Assembly: GCA_030042755.1 (NCBI GenBank)
Contig: JASHZC010000255.1
Span: 1 to 7,510, forward strand
Source: Vulcanimicrobiota bacterium
GTDB taxonomy: Bacteria > Eremiobacterota > Eremiobacteria > Baltobacterales > Baltobacteraceae
Length of the DNA: 7,510 bases
Direction: 5' to 3'
Position numbers and translations under genes: made by a program
The notes under the pieces: generated by a model
Databases searched by the model: none
Seen by the model: only the letters and a program-made list of their open reading frames with translations
Told to the model about the DNA's origin: nothing
Part shown: positions 6,472-7,510 of the stretch, piece after piece
How the letters are laid out: each line of letters starts with the position of its first letter
How positions within the stretch are numbered: position 1 is the first letter of the stretch

Positions 6472-7510
6472 CTAGTGGACCGGACGCCGCCGTTTCTGAG
6501 AGCTTGACGACCCTGACACGCTCCAGGCACTGATTACGCCGCCGGAGCTGCTCACGTACACGACGCCGTTGGACACGATCGTACCGACCGTTCCGTCACC
6601 GGTTAGTGAGGTGCTCCAGAGCTGTGCGCCGCTCTGTGCGTTGAAGGCGTATTCCGTTTCGCCCGTATAGTTGCTGACGTAGACGACTCCGTTTGCGATA
6701 GTGATCGGCGATCGTGGCGTTTCACCGGATGCAGTCGCACCGTCGGGCCCGAACTGCGCGTTCCAAACGGGCGTCGGGTTCAGCGTACACGTCGTCGAGT
6801 TGATACTAAACGCCGCAAGCCCCGGCTCGTACGTCACATTGTTCGCCGCATTCGCATAGGTTGCCGGTATGCCGACGTATACGTAGTTCGTGACCGGATC
6901 GTACGCAGGCATGCCTTGGAAATTGCCCTTGTCGGTCGAGGACGTCATCTGTATGAATTGCACGGGACCGCTTGATATCGACGACCGATCGTAGAGTTCG
7001 AACATGCCGGATTTGTTTTGGGCGGCCAAAAGTGCCGGACAACCAGAAGGCTGGAAGAGAAGCGGCGTCGCGCCGAAGTCGAAGTCGTTGTCTCCGGTAA
7101 CGCTGGGAATGTTCGGCGGGTAGTTGTTTGCAATCACAGACGACAACGTTGGCGTTAGCTCCACGATCTGCTCGGCGTCGCCGGTGTTTTGTGCGATGCC
7201 GGTCGACGTATCGGCATTGCCGGTCGCGATGTACACGTCGTTGGTCGACGGATCGATCGACGCTCCGCCGGGTCCCCAGATTCCACCGCCGCTTCCGCCT
7301 TGCGACGAACTCGCGCTAACCGGATAAAATGTTCCGACGGTCGCGCGCGTACTTGTGTTGATTGCAACAAGCCGCCCATACCAAGGCGAGAGGTCGCATG
7401 TCGACGAGGTCACCACGTAGAGGTATCCGTTGGCTGGGTTGTACGTGAAACCACCGTGCATGAAGTTGTGGTCGCCGGTATAATCCGCTATCGATGATAT
7501 GGGCCAGCCG
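6472..7510 (-). CDS. Secreted PQQ-like beta-propeller protein, C-terminal part (5' end outside window)
   Basis: The frame is open to the right edge, giving 345 residues and a stop at 6472-6474. The internal Met at 7461 is not the likely start, because coding-like sequence (G-W-P-I-S-S-I-A-D-Y-T-G-D-H-N-F) precedes it. Propeller blades are visible: NGYLYVVTSS at 27-36 and GRLVAINTST; GGASIDP...DVYIATGNAD at 81-100; DNDFDFGATPLL at 140-151 with AQNKSGMFELYDR at 163-175, like the D-x-D-x-G-A/Q-x-x-G-x-L-Y-x-x-D signatures of PQQ-type propellers; and two clear last blades, ANGVVYVSNY...AFNAQSGAQLWS at 272-299 and SNGVVYVSSSGG at 313-324. The protein is rich in Ser, Thr, Asn and Gly and has few charged residues, typical of extracellular beta proteins. 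It ends in a basic tail, Q-K-R-R-R-P-V-H. It may be a quinoprotein dehydrogenase relative or a BamB-like non-enzymatic propeller. Cofactor residues cannot be judged without the missing N-terminal half. Confidence 0.85.
   Translation of the reverse strand, partial: GWPISSIADYTGDHNFMHGGFTYNPANGYLYVVTSSTCDLSPWYGRLVAINTSTRATVGTFYPVSASSSQGGSGGGIWGPGGASIDPSTNDVYIATGNADTSTGIAQNTGDAEQIVELTPTLSSVIANNYPPNIPSVTGDNDFDFGATPLLFQPSGCPALLAAQNKSGMFELYDRSSISSGPVQFIQMTSSTDKGNFQGMPAYDPVTNYVYVGIPATYANAANNVTYEPGLAAFSINSTTCTLNPTPVWNAQFGPDGATASGETPRSPITIANGVVYVSNYTGETEYAFNAQSGAQLWSTSLTGDGTVGTIVSNGVVYVSSSGGVISAWSVSGSSSSQKRRRPVH

Noticed and set aside
6052..6507. Plus-strand 151-codon frame opposite the wecB start
   Set aside because: It is antisense to the invariant wecB motifs and has no family features.
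1..7510. Mobile element, CRISPR array, tRNA or rRNA
   Set aside because: On reading both strands I found no regularly spaced repeats, transposase or integrase motifs, terminal inverted repeats or recognisable structural RNA, and nearly all the sequence is accounted for by coding regions.

Overview
The window looks like part of a bacterial chromosome of moderately high GC. It holds six protein-coding regions, two of them cut by the window edges. I see no RNA gene, CRISPR array, transposase, integrase or phage gene. The lineage cannot be fixed from this sequence. A predicted lipoprotein, an outer-surface beta-propeller and a surface-glycan cluster fit a free-living bacterium with an exported proteome. 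The lack of close resemblance to model-organism genes suggests a poorly sampled phylum.

Left part, plus strand (1-2266): the tail of a probable membrane protein runs off the left edge. It overlaps by eight bases the start of a secreted protein of 319 aa. A 60-base gap separates this from a second copy of the same protein, 362 aa, which is a predicted lipoprotein with a Pro/Thr/Ser/Ala-rich spacer. The last 286 residues of the two proteins align without a gap at about 73% identity (hand count), with six shared cysteines. They belong to a family of exported bacterial proteins that I recognise by motif but for which I know no function.

Middle part, minus strand (2287-6408): wecB (UDP-GlcNAc 2-epimerase), then two multi-pass membrane glycosyltransferases of the GT39/ArnT-like type, form a tight operon read right to left. 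The junctions are a 4-base ATGA overlap and a 4-base gap. These junctions place both glycosyltransferase starts inside their longest open frames: 507 aa rather than 528, and 479 aa rather than 515. WecB would supply UDP-ManNAc or a derived sugar. The two integral membrane enzymes would move sugars from polyprenyl-phosphate donors to an acceptor on the outer face of the membrane. This is a cell-surface polysaccharide or glycoprotein module.

Right part, minus strand (6472-7510): the C-terminal 345 residues of a secreted PQQ-like beta-propeller protein, continuing beyond the right edge and separated from wecB by 63 bases.

The most interesting item is the tandem pair of uncharacterised exported proteins, one apparently released and one lipid-anchored, converging on a glycan-building operon. 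A joint role is only an inference from proximity.
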